DNA of 64,000 bases from DASUPK01 sp963843085 (GCA_963843085.1 CAWJJG010000010.1:62001-126000), one strand, 5' to 3'; positions 47,505 to 56,785 are shown, numbered from the stretch's first letter. Numbers and translations: made by a program. Notes: generated from the letters alone by a model not told the origin.

Positions 47505-49073
47505 ATGGCGAGCGAGAGGGGAGTTGTCGCCGCGGGACATCCGCTGTCGGCCGAGGCCGGCGCGCAGGTGCTGCGCGAGGGCGGAAATGCGGTCGACGCG
47601 GCCGTCTGCGCGATCCTCACCTCCTTCGTCTGCGAGAGCCAGCTGACCGGGTTCGGGGCCGGCGGGTTCATGATGGTCCACGAAGGCGATGAGAGCACGC
47701 TGATCGACTTCTTTGTGGCCGCGGGCGGGGCGGACGGGGCCGAGCGCGAGGCGGAGCTCGTACCCATCCCGGTGTACTTCGACGAGACGCCGCAGATCTT
47801 CAACTGCGGCGCCGCCTCGTGCGGCGTGCCCGGCAACCCGGCGGGGATCGAGTACGTCTGGAAGCGCTGGGGGTCGCTGCCGATGGATCGCCTCGCCGCG
47901 CCGGGAATCGCGCTCGGGCGCGAGGGCGTGCGGCTGACGGCGGCCGCCGAGTACTTCCACGAGATCCTCCACCCGATCCTGGTCTCCACTCCGGAGTCCG
48001 CCGCTCTCTACACGCCCGAGGGGCGCCAGCTCACAGAGGGCGACGTCTTCCACTACCCCGAGATGGCCGATGCGCTGGCGCGCTTCGCCTCCGAGGGTGC
48101 GGAGCCCTTCTACCGCGGTGAGATCGCGGGTGAGGTCTGTGATTGGGTCCGCGAGCGTGGGGGCACGCTCGGCATGGACGACATGGCCGCCTACGAGCCG
48201 ATCGAGCGACGGCCGGTCCGAGCGAGCTTCCGCGGGCATGAGGTGCTCACCAACCCGCCGCCGTCTTCCGGGGGCATCCTGATCGGCTACTCGCTGGGAC
48301 TGCTCGAGCGCCTCGGACCGGCCAGCGGTGTTGAGGAGATCGTGGCCGCGAGCGAGGCCGCCAACTCCCGGCGCTCAGACGACTTCCACGAGGGCCTACA
48401 CGACCCCGACTACGTGCGGCGCTTCCTCGACTCGGACCTGGACGAGGTTGCGGCGCGGATCGAGGATGGCGAGTGGATCGGGGGTCACGGCGGCGCGGGG
48501 GGCCCGGATGAGCCGGAGGACCGGATCGGCTCGACGACACACCTCGCTGTCATCGATGCCGACGGCAACTGCGCGTCGGTCACCTGTTCGAATGGCACCG
48601 GCTCCGGGGTGATCGTTCCGGGGACCGGGGTGCACCTCAACAACATGCTCGGCGAGGAGGACCTGAACCCGCAGGGCTTCCACCGAATTCCGCCGGGACG
48701 GCGGGTGAGCTCGATGATGTCCCCGACGCTGGCCCTGCGCGATGGCCAGGTCGTGCTCGGCCTGGGAAGCGCCGGCTCCAACCGGATCCGCTCGGCGATC
48801 CTGCAGACGACGGTCCGGGTGCTCGAGCAGGGGATGGACGCCGAGGAGGCGGTCGTCGCCGGGCGGCTCCACTTCGAGGGTGGAACCGTGCAGGCAGAGC
48901 CCGGGGTTGACGAGGGGGGACTGAGCGATCTCGAGGTGCGCGGGGTGCCGGTGGTCCGCTGGAGGCGGCAGAACCTCTATTTCGGCGGGGTGCAGGCTGT
49001 CCGCCGCGAGGCGGGCGGCGGGCTCAGCGGGGGTGGGGACCCACGTCGCGGCGGGGCCGTGGCGTTCGCATAG
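47505..49073 (+). CDS. Gamma-glutamyltransferase family protein
   Basis: 522-residue Ntn-hydrolase of the gamma-glutamyltranspeptidase family. The N-terminal G-x-V-A-A-G-H-P-L-S-A-E-A-G-A-x-V-L-R-E-G-G-N-A-V-D-A-A-V pattern is typical. The expected autocleavage site is before T344 in G-S-T-T-H-L-A-V-I-D, giving a large and a small subunit. No signal peptide is seen, so it acts in the cytosol, unlike the classical exported enzyme. Substrates may be glutathione-like, ergothioneine-pathway or other gamma-glutamyl or acyl compounds. It ends exactly at the end of the converging LON-domain gene. Confidence 0.9.
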   Translation: MASERGVVAAGHPLSAEAGAQVLREGGNAVDAAVCAILTSFVCESQLTGFGAGGFMMVHEGDESTLIDFFVAAGGADGAEREAELVPIPVYFDETPQIFNCGAASCGVPGNPAGIEYVWKRWGSLPMDRLAAPGIALGREGVRLTAAAEYFHEILHPILVSTPESAALYTPEGRQLTEGDVFHYPEMADALARFASEGAEPFYRGEIAGEVCDWVRERGGTLGMDDMAAYEPIERRPVRASFRGHEVLTNPPPSSGGILIGYSLGLLERLGPASGVEEIVAASEAANSRRSDDFHEGLHDPDYVRRFLDSDLDEVAARIEDGEWIGGHGGAGGPDEPEDRIGSTTHLAVIDADGNCASVTCSNGTGSGVIVPGTGVHLNNMLGEEDLNPQGFHRIPPGRRVSSMMSPTLALRDGQVVLGLGSAGSNRIRSAILQTTVRVLEQGMDAEEAVVAGRLHFEGGTVQAEPGVDEGGLSDLEVRGVPVVRWRRQNLYFGGVQAVRREAGGGLSGGGDPRRGGAVAFA

Positions 49074-49706
49074 TCACTCCGGAAGCCCGGGGAAGTGCAC
49101 CTTCCCGTTGCTGCTGGCGCGATCAGCGGCCTCCTCGGCGCGCTCCAGCGCCTTGCCGACGGCACCCAACGCGTTGGCGAGCAGCGCCATCCGCTCGTCC
49201 TCGTCGCGCATCTCGAGGAGCTGCTGCTTCGTCTCGGGCGGCAGCTCGATCCGGCTGGCCATCGCATAGGCGCTCGCGCCGTCGAGCTCCTCGGGCTCGG
49301 GCCGTTGGCCGGTCGCCCGCTCCGCGAGCTCGGCGAACGCCTCCCGCGCCGCCGTCGCGGAGTCCTCGTCGATGGGCGGCACGTCCTCATCGGGGATCAG
49401 CTCGACCTCGCCGGTCGGATAGTCGGGCGACTCGAACCGGTCCAGCACCTTGAACGGCGCCTCCCCCCGGACGACGATGTTCAGGCGTCCGTCGTCGAAG
49501 CGCTCGGTGACGTCGTCGATGATGGCCGTGCAGCCGACCGAGCGGGCGCCCTCGTCATCGCGCAACACGACGCCGAACGGCTCGCCCTGCTCGAGGGAGG
49601 TCCCGACCATCCGCTTGTAGCGCTCCTCGAAGATGTGCAGCGGCACCTGCTCGCCGGGGAGCAGGACGAGCGGCAGCTCGAAGATCGGAAGCTCGAGTCC
49701 TGCCAT
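49074..49706 (-). CDS. LON substrate-binding domain protein
   Basis: 210 residues consisting of the N-terminal LON domain only: E-L-P-I-F-E-L-P-L-V-L-L-P-G-E-Q-V-P-L-H-I-F-E-E-R-Y at the start, then the G-x-x-x-A-I-I-D-D-V and R-G-E-A-P-F-K-V-L-D strands, and a helical C-terminal half. The AAA and Ser-Lys protease parts of Lon are absent. Such stand-alone proteins are common and probably bind substrates or adaptors. It is divergent from the cyclase gene at 49740. Confidence 0.9.
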   Translation of the reverse strand: MAGLELPIFELPLVLLPGEQVPLHIFEERYKRMVGTSLEQGEPFGVVLRDDEGARSVGCTAIIDDVTERFDDGRLNIVVRGEAPFKVLDRFESPDYPTGEVELIPDEDVPPIDEDSATAAREAFAELAERATGQRPEPEELDGASAYAMASRIELPPETKQQLLEMRDEDERMALLANALGAVGKALERAEEAADRASSNGKVHFPGLPE

Positions 49707-49739
49707 CGCGACCCATCTTAGGATCCAGCGATCGCAGAG

Positions 49740-50855
49740 TTGGATTTCGAAGCCGAGGGTTTGCTCGAGGGGCTCGAGGGCGAGGCCCGCGAGGCTCGCC
49801 TGGCCCTGCTCAGTGACCTGACTCAGTCGGGTGTGCCCCTGCAGGAGCTCAAGCAGGCGGTCCAGGAGGACAGGCTCGTCCTGCTGCCGGTCGACCGGGT
49901 CTTCGCTGCCGGCACCGAGCGCTTCACTGCGGCCGAGATCGCGGAGGGCGCCGGCCTCGAGCCGGAGTTCCTAGTGCAGCTGCTGCAGGCGCTCGGCGCG
50001 CCGATCCCGGAGGACGACGAGCGGTCCTACACGGAGCAGGACCTCGAGGCCGCGAAGCGGGCCAAGCTCTTCATGGACGCGGGGCTCCCCAGGGAAGGAG
50101 TGCTCGAGACGTCGCGGCTGATCGGCATCTCGATGGCGAATCTGGCCGACGCGAACCGGGACATGGTCGGGAAAGTGTTCACCGAGCCGGGAATCAACGA
50201 GCGCGAGCTCGCGATGCGCTACGCAGTCGCCGCCAAGACGATGCCTCCGATCCTCGGAGACACCCTGCTGCATGCCTATCGGATCCATCTGAGGGAGGCG
50301 ATTCGTCAGGCGGTGATCACAGACGTCGAGCTTGCTCAGGGCAGGCTCACCGGATCGGACGAGGTCTCGATCGCCTTCGCCGACCTGGTCGGCTTCACCC
50401 GACTCGGCGAGTCGATGGAGATCGAGGAGATCGGCCAGATGACCGGGCGGCTCTTCGAGCTCGCCTCCGCCGCCGCGCGGCCGCCGGTCCGGCTGGTGAA
50501 GATGATCGGCGACGCCGCGATGTTCGCCTCGCGCGAGCCGGTTCCGCTGATGGACGCGGTGATCGGGCTGGTGGAAGCGGCCGGCGATGGCGAGATCCCC
50601 CCGCTCAAGGCCGGCGCAGCCAGTGGGCCGGCGCTCGGACGCGGCGGGGACTGGTACGGCCGGCCGGTCAACCTGGCCGCGCGGATCACCAGCTTCGCCA
50701 GGCCGGATAGCGTCGTGGTAGATCAAGGACTGAAGGACTCGATCGATTCGGCCAACGGGGCCCGGTTCCAGTTCTCCTTCGTGGGCAAGCGCCGCTTCAA
50801 GGGAATCGAGGGCGAGGTGCCAGTGCACCGCGTCCGGCATCCGGAACCGAGTTAA
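49740..50855 (+). CDS. Class III adenylate/guanylate cyclase
   Basis: 371 residues, start TTG 49740. The N-terminal 195 residues match the regulatory domain of the actinobacterial Rv2212-type cyclases (helical, with a MerR-like segment). The catalytic domain (about 205-371) has both metal aspartates in S-I-A-F-A-D-L-V-G-F-T-R and K-M-I-G-D-A-A-M-F, the substrate Lys in L-V-K-M, and Asn/Arg in V-N-L-A-A-R-I-T-S-F-A. It is therefore likely active. Expected to make cAMP in the cytosol. Confidence 0.9.
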   Translation: MDFEAEGLLEGLEGEAREARLALLSDLTQSGVPLQELKQAVQEDRLVLLPVDRVFAAGTERFTAAEIAEGAGLEPEFLVQLLQALGAPIPEDDERSYTEQDLEAAKRAKLFMDAGLPREGVLETSRLIGISMANLADANRDMVGKVFTEPGINERELAMRYAVAAKTMPPILGDTLLHAYRIHLREAIRQAVITDVELAQGRLTGSDEVSIAFADLVGFTRLGESMEIEEIGQMTGRLFELASAAARPPVRLVKMIGDAAMFASREPVPLMDAVIGLVEAAGDGEIPPLKAGAASGPALGRGGDWYGRPVNLAARITSFARPDSVVVDQGLKDSIDSANGARFQFSFVGKRRFKGIEGEVPVHRVRHPEPS

Positions 50856-50909
50856 TCCGCGCGTAACGACTCGGCGTAACGCTGGGTCGATGTCCGAGTC
50901 TGGAGAGCG

Positions 50910-52634
50910 ATGGCGCTGCTGATGCTGTTCGCGTTCGTGGCCGGGGCGGGCACCGCCCTGTCGCCTTGCGTGCTGCCGATCCTGCCCGCCGTGCTCGCCG
51001 CGGGAGTTACCGGCGACCGGCGGCGTCCGCTGGGCGTGGTCACCGGGCTCGCGATCTCCTTCACCTTCGCAACGGTCGCGCTGGTCTACGTGATCAACGC
51101 GCTGGGGCTTCCGAACGGCTTCGCTCGCGACCTGGCGATTGCCGTCCTCTTCGTCTTCGGCATCGCCCTCCTGATCCCGCCGATCGGCGACAGGATCGAA
51201 GCCTTCGCCAGCCGCCTGGCGCCCGGGCCGGCTCGCTTCCATGGCGACGGGTTCGCGTCCGGGCTGGTGGTCGGGGGGAGCCTCGGGCTGGTCTACGCGC
51301 CCTGCGCGGGGCCGATTCTGGCCGGCGTGATCGTCGTCTCGGCTGCACAGGACTTCACTGCCGGGCGCCTCGCGGTCGCGCTCTCCTATGCGGTCGGCTC
51401 GGCGATCGTGCTCTACCTGCTGCTGCTCGGGGGCAGGCGGCTGACGCAGCGGCTCAATCCCGTGCGCGGGCGAGTGCAGATGGCGATGGGCGCGGTGATG
51501 GTGCTCGTCGCGATCGCGATGAGCGCGAACCTGGACGTGCGCTTCCAGACCGAGATCGCCAGCGCGCTGCCTCGGTTCCTGGTCAATCCGACGGAGAGCA
51601 TCGAGAAGAGCAAGGCGATCTCCACTCCGCTGGCCAAGGTGAGCCAGCACGGGACGCCTGTGGTGCCGGCGAATGAGCTGAACCAGCCGGTCAGCCTGCA
51701 GACCTATGGGCAGGCCCCCGACTTCACGGGGACCCAGGACTGGTTCAACACTCCCGGCGGCGAATCGCTCTCGATGAGCGACCTGCGCGGCAAGGTCGTC
51801 CTGATCGACTTCTGGACCTACACCTGCATCAACTGCATCCGCACCCTTCCCTACCTGGAGGCCTGGCAGCAGCGCTATGGGCGCCAGGGCTTCACCGTCG
51901 TCGGGGTCCACTCGCCGGAGTTCCCGTTCGAGAAGGACTCGTCGAACGTCGCGGCGGCGATTCGCCAGAACCACCTCACCTACCCCGTGGTCCAGGACAA
52001 CGACCTGGCCACCTGGGACGCGTGGGGGAACCAGTACTGGCCGGCCGACTACCTCGTGGATGCACAGGGCAACGTGCGCGAGGCTCATTTCGGGGAGGGT
52101 GGCTACGCCGAGACCGAGCGGGCGATCAGGACGCTGCTCCAGGACGCCGGCCGCGGGAGCCTCGGGTCGGGCGCACGGGCCGCCGCGCAGGCGCCTTCTG
52201 CCGGCACCACGACCCCCGAGACGTACCTGGGCGCCGCACGGGCCATGGGATGGGTTACTCCGGTCCATCCGGGCGATCAGAGCTTCGGTGCGGCGGCTGG
52301 CCCCCTCTCCGTCAATCAGTTCGCCTACGCCGGGAACTGGGGGATCACGGACGAAGACGCCACCGCCGGCGACGGGGCGGAGATCGACATGGAGTTCAAC
52401 GCACGCCGGGTCTACCTGGTGCTGGGCTCGCAGGACCAGGCCCGCCACGTCCAGGTCCTGCTCGACGGCAAGCCGATCCCCGCGAAGCTTGCCGGAGCCG
52501 ACGTTCGCAACGGACGGGCGACGATTCAGGCGCAGCGGCTCTACCGCCTCGTCGATCTACCGGCGGTCTCGCAGCATCGACTTTCGCTGGTCTTCGATCC
52601 GGGAATCAAGGGATACGCGTTCACGTTCGGCTAG
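50910..52634 (+). CDS. DipZ-like CcdA-thioredoxin fusion protein
   Basis: 574 residues in three parts. Residues 1-215 are a CcdA/DsbD-type membrane domain with the conserved cysteines in L-S-P-C-V-L-P (C20) and Y-A-P-C-A-G-P (C132). Residues about 265-400 are an extracytoplasmic TlpA-like thioredoxin with T-C-I-N-C-I-R (C306, C309) and W-P-A-D-Y-L-V. The C-terminal 150 residues form a carbohydrate-binding-like beta sandwich. This is the architecture of mycobacterial DipZ (Rv2874). It carries electrons from cytosolic thioredoxin across the membrane to reduce exported proteins. Confidence 0.92.
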   Translation: MALLMLFAFVAGAGTALSPCVLPILPAVLAAGVTGDRRRPLGVVTGLAISFTFATVALVYVINALGLPNGFARDLAIAVLFVFGIALLIPPIGDRIEAFASRLAPGPARFHGDGFASGLVVGGSLGLVYAPCAGPILAGVIVVSAAQDFTAGRLAVALSYAVGSAIVLYLLLLGGRRLTQRLNPVRGRVQMAMGAVMVLVAIAMSANLDVRFQTEIASALPRFLVNPTESIEKSKAISTPLAKVSQHGTPVVPANELNQPVSLQTYGQAPDFTGTQDWFNTPGGESLSMSDLRGKVVLIDFWTYTCINCIRTLPYLEAWQQRYGRQGFTVVGVHSPEFPFEKDSSNVAAAIRQNHLTYPVVQDNDLATWDAWGNQYWPADYLVDAQGNVREAHFGEGGYAETERAIRTLLQDAGRGSLGSGARAAAQAPSAGTTTPETYLGAARAMGWVTPVHPGDQSFGAAAGPLSVNQFAYAGNWGITDEDATAGDGAEIDMEFNARRVYLVLGSQDQARHVQVLLDGKPIPAKLAGADVRNGRATIQAQRLYRLVDLPAVSQHRLSLVFDPGIKGYAFTFG

Positions 52635-52742
52635 GGACGAGATTCAACACCGGCTGGGGAAGGGCGGGGATCGGCGCGGTGCGGGCACGAAAACCCGCGA
52701 TGAAGGGGCGAGATTTGGGGCGTTGGCGCTTTACCGACCTAC

Positions 52743-53589
52743 GTGGGACGGAAAAGCGCCAACGCCGATCCGGACGAGCTGATTGCCCGACTTGCCGCGA
52801 ATCAGCATGGCGTGGTTTCTCTTGCACAGCTCGAGCAGACTGGGATCCACGATCGCGGCCGCGCCCGACGTGTCAAGACACAACGCCTACACCGGATTCA
52901 TCGCGGGGTGTACGCCGTCGCCCACCGTGGGCTCAGCGAGAAGGGCAGGTGGATGGCGGCGGTGCTGACGTGCGGCCCTGGCACCGTCCTGAGTCACACC
53001 AGCGCCGCCGCCCTCTGGCAGTTCCTTCCCCAGCGGGGCTTTGTGCATGTGACCGTCCCGACCGGTGCCGGTCGGCGCGGACGCAGCGGGATTCGCGTGC
53101 ATCGGTCCCGCACCCTGTTCCCCCAGCGAAGTAACCCGGCGGGACGGCATCCCGGTCACGACCCCATCTCGAGCGCTGGTCGACCTCCGCCGCCTCCTTC
53201 CCCAGCAGCAGCACAAGGCGGCGCCCCGTCAGGCGGAGTACCTCGACCTTCCGCTCGATGCCGCGCTGCACCCGGATCGAACGCGCAGTGAGCTGGAGGC
53301 ACGATTTCTCGCCCTCTGCCGGCATCACCGCCTGCCGAAGCCCGCCGTCAACGTTCGCGTCGGCCCCTTCGTCGCCGACTTTTTCTGGCCCGGATGCCGC
53401 CTGGCCGTCGAGCTCGACGGCTATCGCGCGCACTCCGGTCGCGCTGCCTTCGAAGCAGACCGAGCGCGCGACGTCGAGCTCAAAGCGCTGGGCTACGACG
53501 TCATCCGCCTCACCTGGCGGCAAGTCCAGTTCCGCCCGGCCGAGGTCGCCCGCACCCTCCGCCGGCTACTGAACGCCTGCGCCCAATAG
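52743..53589 (+). pseudogene. AbiEi-like/DUF559 gene split by one base
   Basis: The first 130 codons from GTG 52743 encode an AbiEi-type winged-helix domain (H-G-V-V-S-L-A-Q-L, H-R-I-H-R-G-V-Y-A-V, A-V-L-T-C-G-P-G-T-V-L-S-H-T-S-A-A-A-L-W). After the C5 run at 53124-53128 the frame breaks, and the other frame continues with P-V-T-T-P-S-R-A-L-V-D-L-R-R-L-L and a full DUF559 Vsr-like nuclease fold (A-D-F-F-W-P, A-V-E-L-D-G-Y, R-L-T-W-R-Q-V). Removing one C restores about 281 residues. This fusion is a frequent, poorly understood actinobacterial family related to type IV antitoxins. No toxin gene is next to it. Confidence 0.75.
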
Positions 53590-53598
53590 GATCCCCCC

Positions 53599-53925
53599 AT
53601 GGACCCCGAACGCGCACGGCAGCGGCTCGCCGAGGAGCGGGCTCGCATCGAGGGCGAGCTTTCCGAGCACGAGCAGCCCGACACCTCCAGTGAGCCCGAG
53701 GACTCCGGCGACGAGGCGAACGACCTCGAGCAGGCGGGCACGGACAGCGCGCTGGTCGAGGATCTCCGCCGGACGCTCGACGAGATCGGCCGTGCCGAGC
53801 AGCGCATCGAGGACGGGACCTACGGCAAGTCCGTGGTGAGCGGCGAGCCGATCCCGGACGGACGGCTCGAGGCCATTCCTTGGGCCGACCGCAACGTGGA
53901 CGAAGAACCCGGCGGACGCGGCTGA
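53599..53925 (+). CDS. DksA/TraR-like protein without zinc cysteines
   Basis: 108 residues. The N-terminal helical part (R-L-A-E-E-R-A-R-I-E-G-E-L) and acidic middle are followed by the DksA/TraR finger signature: R-I-E-D-G-T-Y-G-K-S-V-V-S-G-E-P-I-P and R-L-E-A-I-P-W-A. In zinc-binding members the two Ser positions are Cys, and two more Cys follow; here none exists in the whole protein. The fold may be kept without metal. It begins nine bases after the DUF559 gene. A role at the RNA polymerase secondary channel is possible but unproven. Confidence 0.8.
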   Translation: MDPERARQRLAEERARIEGELSEHEQPDTSSEPEDSGDEANDLEQAGTDSALVEDLRRTLDEIGRAEQRIEDGTYGKSVVSGEPIPDGRLEAIPWADRNVDEEPGGRG

Positions 53926-54058
53926 CATTCGGCCAAGGCGGCGGTCGGGGATCCTCCGATCGCCATCCTTGGGCCATGCAGAAATCGACCACCGAGCGCG
54001 GCGGCATCCTCATCCTCCTGGCCGCCGATCAGGCGTGGAGAGTGATCCGCAAGCTCGG

Positions 54059-54967
54059 CTAGGGGAGACGGGCCGAGACGAGCAGGTTGTAGAAGAGCTG
54101 TGGCGGCAGCCTCGGCTCCAGGACCTGGTTGTCCACCCGCTGCAGGGCCAGATAGCTCCGGAAGGCGAACCGCCGCCAGCCCCAGGGCACCTCGTCCGGC
54201 TCCGCGCTCGCCTCGAGCGTCCTCACCGTCCAGCCGTGGATCGAGGCGAGCAGCTCCTCGCCCTTCACCCTGACGTCGGCGAACCCGCCCTCCATGCAGA
54301 AGCGCCGCAGATCGCCGGGCGAGAAGGCGTGCACGTCCACCTCGGGCTCGAGATCGTGCCGGTGTTGCTCCGCCTCGGCCTCGTAGTCGCGCGGGGAGGC
54401 GCCGACCATCCGCCTCCAGAGCGGGGCGGTGAGCAGCGCGGTGCGCTTCGGAATGGCTGCGAGGAAGTCGCCGTACCTGGAAGGCTCTCCGCAGAACGCC
54501 ACGGTCCCGCCCGGGCGCAGCACCCGCGCGAACTCCGAGAACGCCTGCTGCAGATCCGGGATGTGGTGAAGCACCGCATGCCCGAAGACGAGATCGAAGC
54601 TCTCGTCCGCGAACGGCAGCGTCTCCGCTTCCGCCGCGGCGGTGTTCACCTCCAGGCCCAGCCGCTCCGCATTCGCCTCGAGCGTGGCGAGCATCCCCGG
54701 CGAGATATCCGTCGCCGTGGCCCGCTCGATCGCGCCGGCCTGCAGCAGATTGAGCGAGAAGTAGCCGGTCCCGGCGCCGATCTCGAGCGGGTCGCCGAAT
54801 GGCGCCTGCGGCCAATGGCCCAGAGCCTTGCGCAGCTTGCGCGTCACCTGCTCCTGACCGATGTCGCCGAAGTCGATGCCCCACTTGGCGTCGTACGAGG
54901 ACGCCGCCACGTCGTGGTAGCGCTCGTTGACCTCCTTGATTCGCTCCGGGGTTGTGGGCGCCGGCAT
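54059..54967 (-). CDS. Class I SAM-dependent methyltransferase
   Basis: 302 residues. Motif I is L-E-I-G-A-G-T-G-Y-F-S-L-N-L, followed by A-T-D-I-S-P-G-M-L, A-E-T-L-P-F-A-D-E-S-F-D-L-V-F-G-H-A-V-L-H-H-I-P-D and F-A-R-V-L-R-P-G-G. It is a UbiE/Methyltransf_11-type enzyme with a C-terminal helical extension of about 100 residues. The substrate is unknown. It is upstream of, and in line with, no other minus-strand gene to its left; the ABC exporter genes precede it by 37 bases, so all three may be one transcript. Confidence 0.88.
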   Translation of the reverse strand: MPAPTTPERIKEVNERYHDVAASSYDAKWGIDFGDIGQEQVTRKLRKALGHWPQAPFGDPLEIGAGTGYFSLNLLQAGAIERATATDISPGMLATLEANAERLGLEVNTAAAEAETLPFADESFDLVFGHAVLHHIPDLQQAFSEFARVLRPGGTVAFCGEPSRYGDFLAAIPKRTALLTAPLWRRMVGASPRDYEAEAEQHRHDLEPEVDVHAFSPGDLRRFCMEGGFADVRVKGEELLASIHGWTVRTLEASAEPDEVPWGWRRFAFRSYLALQRVDNQVLEPRLPPQLFYNLLVSARLP

Positions 54968-55004
54968 GACGCGGGATCGTAGCCCCGCTTGGTCCCGGGG
55001 CGAG

Positions 55005-55766
55005 CTACCTGTCGTACGTCCTGATCGCCCGCAGCGACAGCCCGATCAGCACCACGCCCATCACCAGGATCACCCCGACGCAGACGAGAAGCTTGTCCAC
55101 GACCCAGCCGTCGATGATCAGCGACCGGATGCCGACGATCACGTAGCTGACCGGATTGATCCGCGCCAGCGTCTCCATCAATGGAGAGAGCCGGTCGAAG
55201 GGCACGAAGTTCGGGGTCAGGAAGAGGAGTGGGAAGAAGAGCAGGAAGCTGGTGTTCGTCGCCTGGACGTTCCGGGTCTTGAGCGCGACCAGGATCCCGA
55301 AGCCGGCGTAGGCCACTCCGAAGAGTGCCGCGAGGAGGACGGCCAGGATGGCGCCGAGCACTCCCGCCTCGACACGGGCGCCGAAGACGACGATCCCGAA
55401 CAGCAGCACGACCGTGGACGCCGCGAGCCCGCGAACGAGGTCGGCGCCCAGGCGGCCCAGGATCAGCGAGGTGCGGCGGATCGGCGCGACCAGCAACTTG
55501 TCGAAATAGCCGCTGTCGATCTCGGTGACCAGAGCGAGTCCCGTGGTGGCGGTGGCCACGGCGAACATCAGAGAGACCGGCATCTGGAAGGCGACGTAGC
55601 TCTGGCCGTTCAGCCAGGGCGCGGTGTTCGCGTTGAACGTCGTCTGGACCTGCCCGATGTTGACCGCGAGGAAGAAGAGCGGGATGAACAGCGTCGGGAT
55701 CGTGGCCTCCGGGTAGCGGACCACCTCCCGCACCGCGCGCCGTCCGAGCAGCAGCACCTCGGTCAT
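55005..55766 (-). CDS. ABC-2 type exporter permease (DrrB-like)
   Basis: 253 residues with six membrane helices and the ABC2 family signature P-T-L-F-I-P-L-F-F-L-A-V-N near the start and an F-P-L-L-F-L-T-P-N-F-V-P motif before helix 5. The length matches DrrB. Its start codon overlaps the stop of the ATPase gene by four bases, so the two form one transporter. The likely cargo is a lipid or drug-like molecule. Confidence 0.9.
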   Translation of the reverse strand: MTEVLLLGRRAVREVVRYPEATIPTLFIPLFFLAVNIGQVQTTFNANTAPWLNGQSYVAFQMPVSLMFAVATATTGLALVTEIDSGYFDKLLVAPIRRTSLILGRLGADLVRGLAASTVVLLFGIVVFGARVEAGVLGAILAVLLAALFGVAYAGFGILVALKTRNVQATNTSFLLFFPLLFLTPNFVPFDRLSPLMETLARINPVSYVIVGIRSLIIDGWVVDKLLVCVGVILVMGVVLIGLSLRAIRTYDR

Positions 55767-56785
55767 GGAGCCACCGCCCGTGCCGCGGCCTCGTCCTGCT
55801 CGGCGCCCGCGTCCTCCGCCTCGCCGGCACCCTCGAGCCGCCGTCCGGTGGCCTCCAGGAAGACATCGTCCAGCGAGGGCTGGTCGACGGCGATCGCGCC
55901 GACATCGACCCCGGCCCCATGCAGGCGCCCGACGATCGCGGCGATCGAGGCTGCGCCGTCCTCGACATAGAGCGCGAGCGCGTTCTCGGCCGGAACGACT
56001 CGCTCGAGGCCGGGCAGCTCGCCGATCGCCTCCTGCGTCTTGTCGGGATCGGCGCCCTTGAGGTCGACCGTGACGACGTCGTTCCCGAGATCGCCCTTGA
56101 GCTTCTCGGGCGTGCCCTCGGCGACGATGTCGCCGTGGTCGATGATCGCCAGCCGCTCGCAGAGCTCGTCGGCCTCCTCCAGATACTGCGTCGTCAGGAA
56201 GATCGTCGTGCCCGTCTCGTTGATGCTGCGAACCTCCTCCCAGACGGTCAGCCGTGAGGCCGGATCAAGCCCGGTGGTCGGCTCGTCGAGGAAGAGCACC
56301 TTGGGCCGGTGGACGAGGGCGCTGGCCAGGTCCAGGCGCCGCTTCATCCCGCCGGAGTAGGTCTTGGTGCGCCGGTCGGCGGCGTCGGTCAGGCCGACCA
56401 GCTCGAGCAGCTCGTTGGCGCGATCCCGACCGGCGACGCCCGTGATCCCGTAGAGGCCGCACTGGAGCTCGAGCAGCTCCCGGCCCGTCTGGACCGGATC
56501 CAATCCGATCTCCTGCAGCGCGACCCCGATGCTCCGGCGCACCTCGTCGCCGTCAGTGACTACGTCGTGACCGGCCACCGAGGCGCCTCCGGCCGTCGGG
56601 GGGAGCAGGGTGCACAACATCCGCACCGTGGTCGACTTGCCCGCACCGTTCGGCCCGAGGAATCCGAAGATCTCGCCCTCGTCCACCCGGAGGTCGACCC
56701 CGCGCACCGCCTCGACCCCACCCTTGAAGGTGCGGGTCAGCTCTCTCGCTTCAATGGCAGGGGTTTTCGCGTCGTTCTCAGCCAA
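55763..56785 (-). CDS. ABC exporter ATP-binding protein (DrrA-like)
   Basis: 340 residues, start TTG 56785. Walker A is G-P-N-G-A-G-K-S-T (about residues 44-52), the signature Y-S-G-G-M-K-R-R-L (about 144), and Walker B V-L-F-L-D-E-P-T-T-G-L-D. The C-terminal 100 residues form the DUF4162-type domain found in DrrA homologues. It works with the permease that overlaps it. The 111 bases before it are shared with a divergent methyltransferase gene. Confidence 0.93.
   Translation of the reverse strand: MAENDAKTPAIEARELTRTFKGGVEAVRGVDLRVDEGEIFGFLGPNGAGKSTTVRMLCTLLPPTAGGASVAGHDVVTDGDEVRRSIGVALQEIGLDPVQTGRELLELQCGLYGITGVAGRDRANELLELVGLTDAADRRTKTYSGGMKRRLDLASALVHRPKVLFLDEPTTGLDPASRLTVWEEVRSINETGTTIFLTTQYLEEADELCERLAIIDHGDIVAEGTPEKLKGDLGNDVVTVDLKGADPDKTQEAIGELPGLERVVPAENALALYVEDGAASIAAIVGRLHGAGVDVGAIAVDQPSLDDVFLEATGRRLEGAGEAEDAGAEQDEAAARAVAP

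Noticed and set aside
49971..52448. 825-residue open frame on the minus strand
   Set aside because: It is antisense to the cyclase and DipZ genes, is made of His/Arg/Gly/Asp-rich text typical of GC-rich shadows, and has no domain.
53976..54062. 28-codon ORF in the gap between the DksA-like gene and the methyltransferase
   Set aside because: No ribosome site, no recognisable pattern, and its stop merely overlaps the converging gene's stop.
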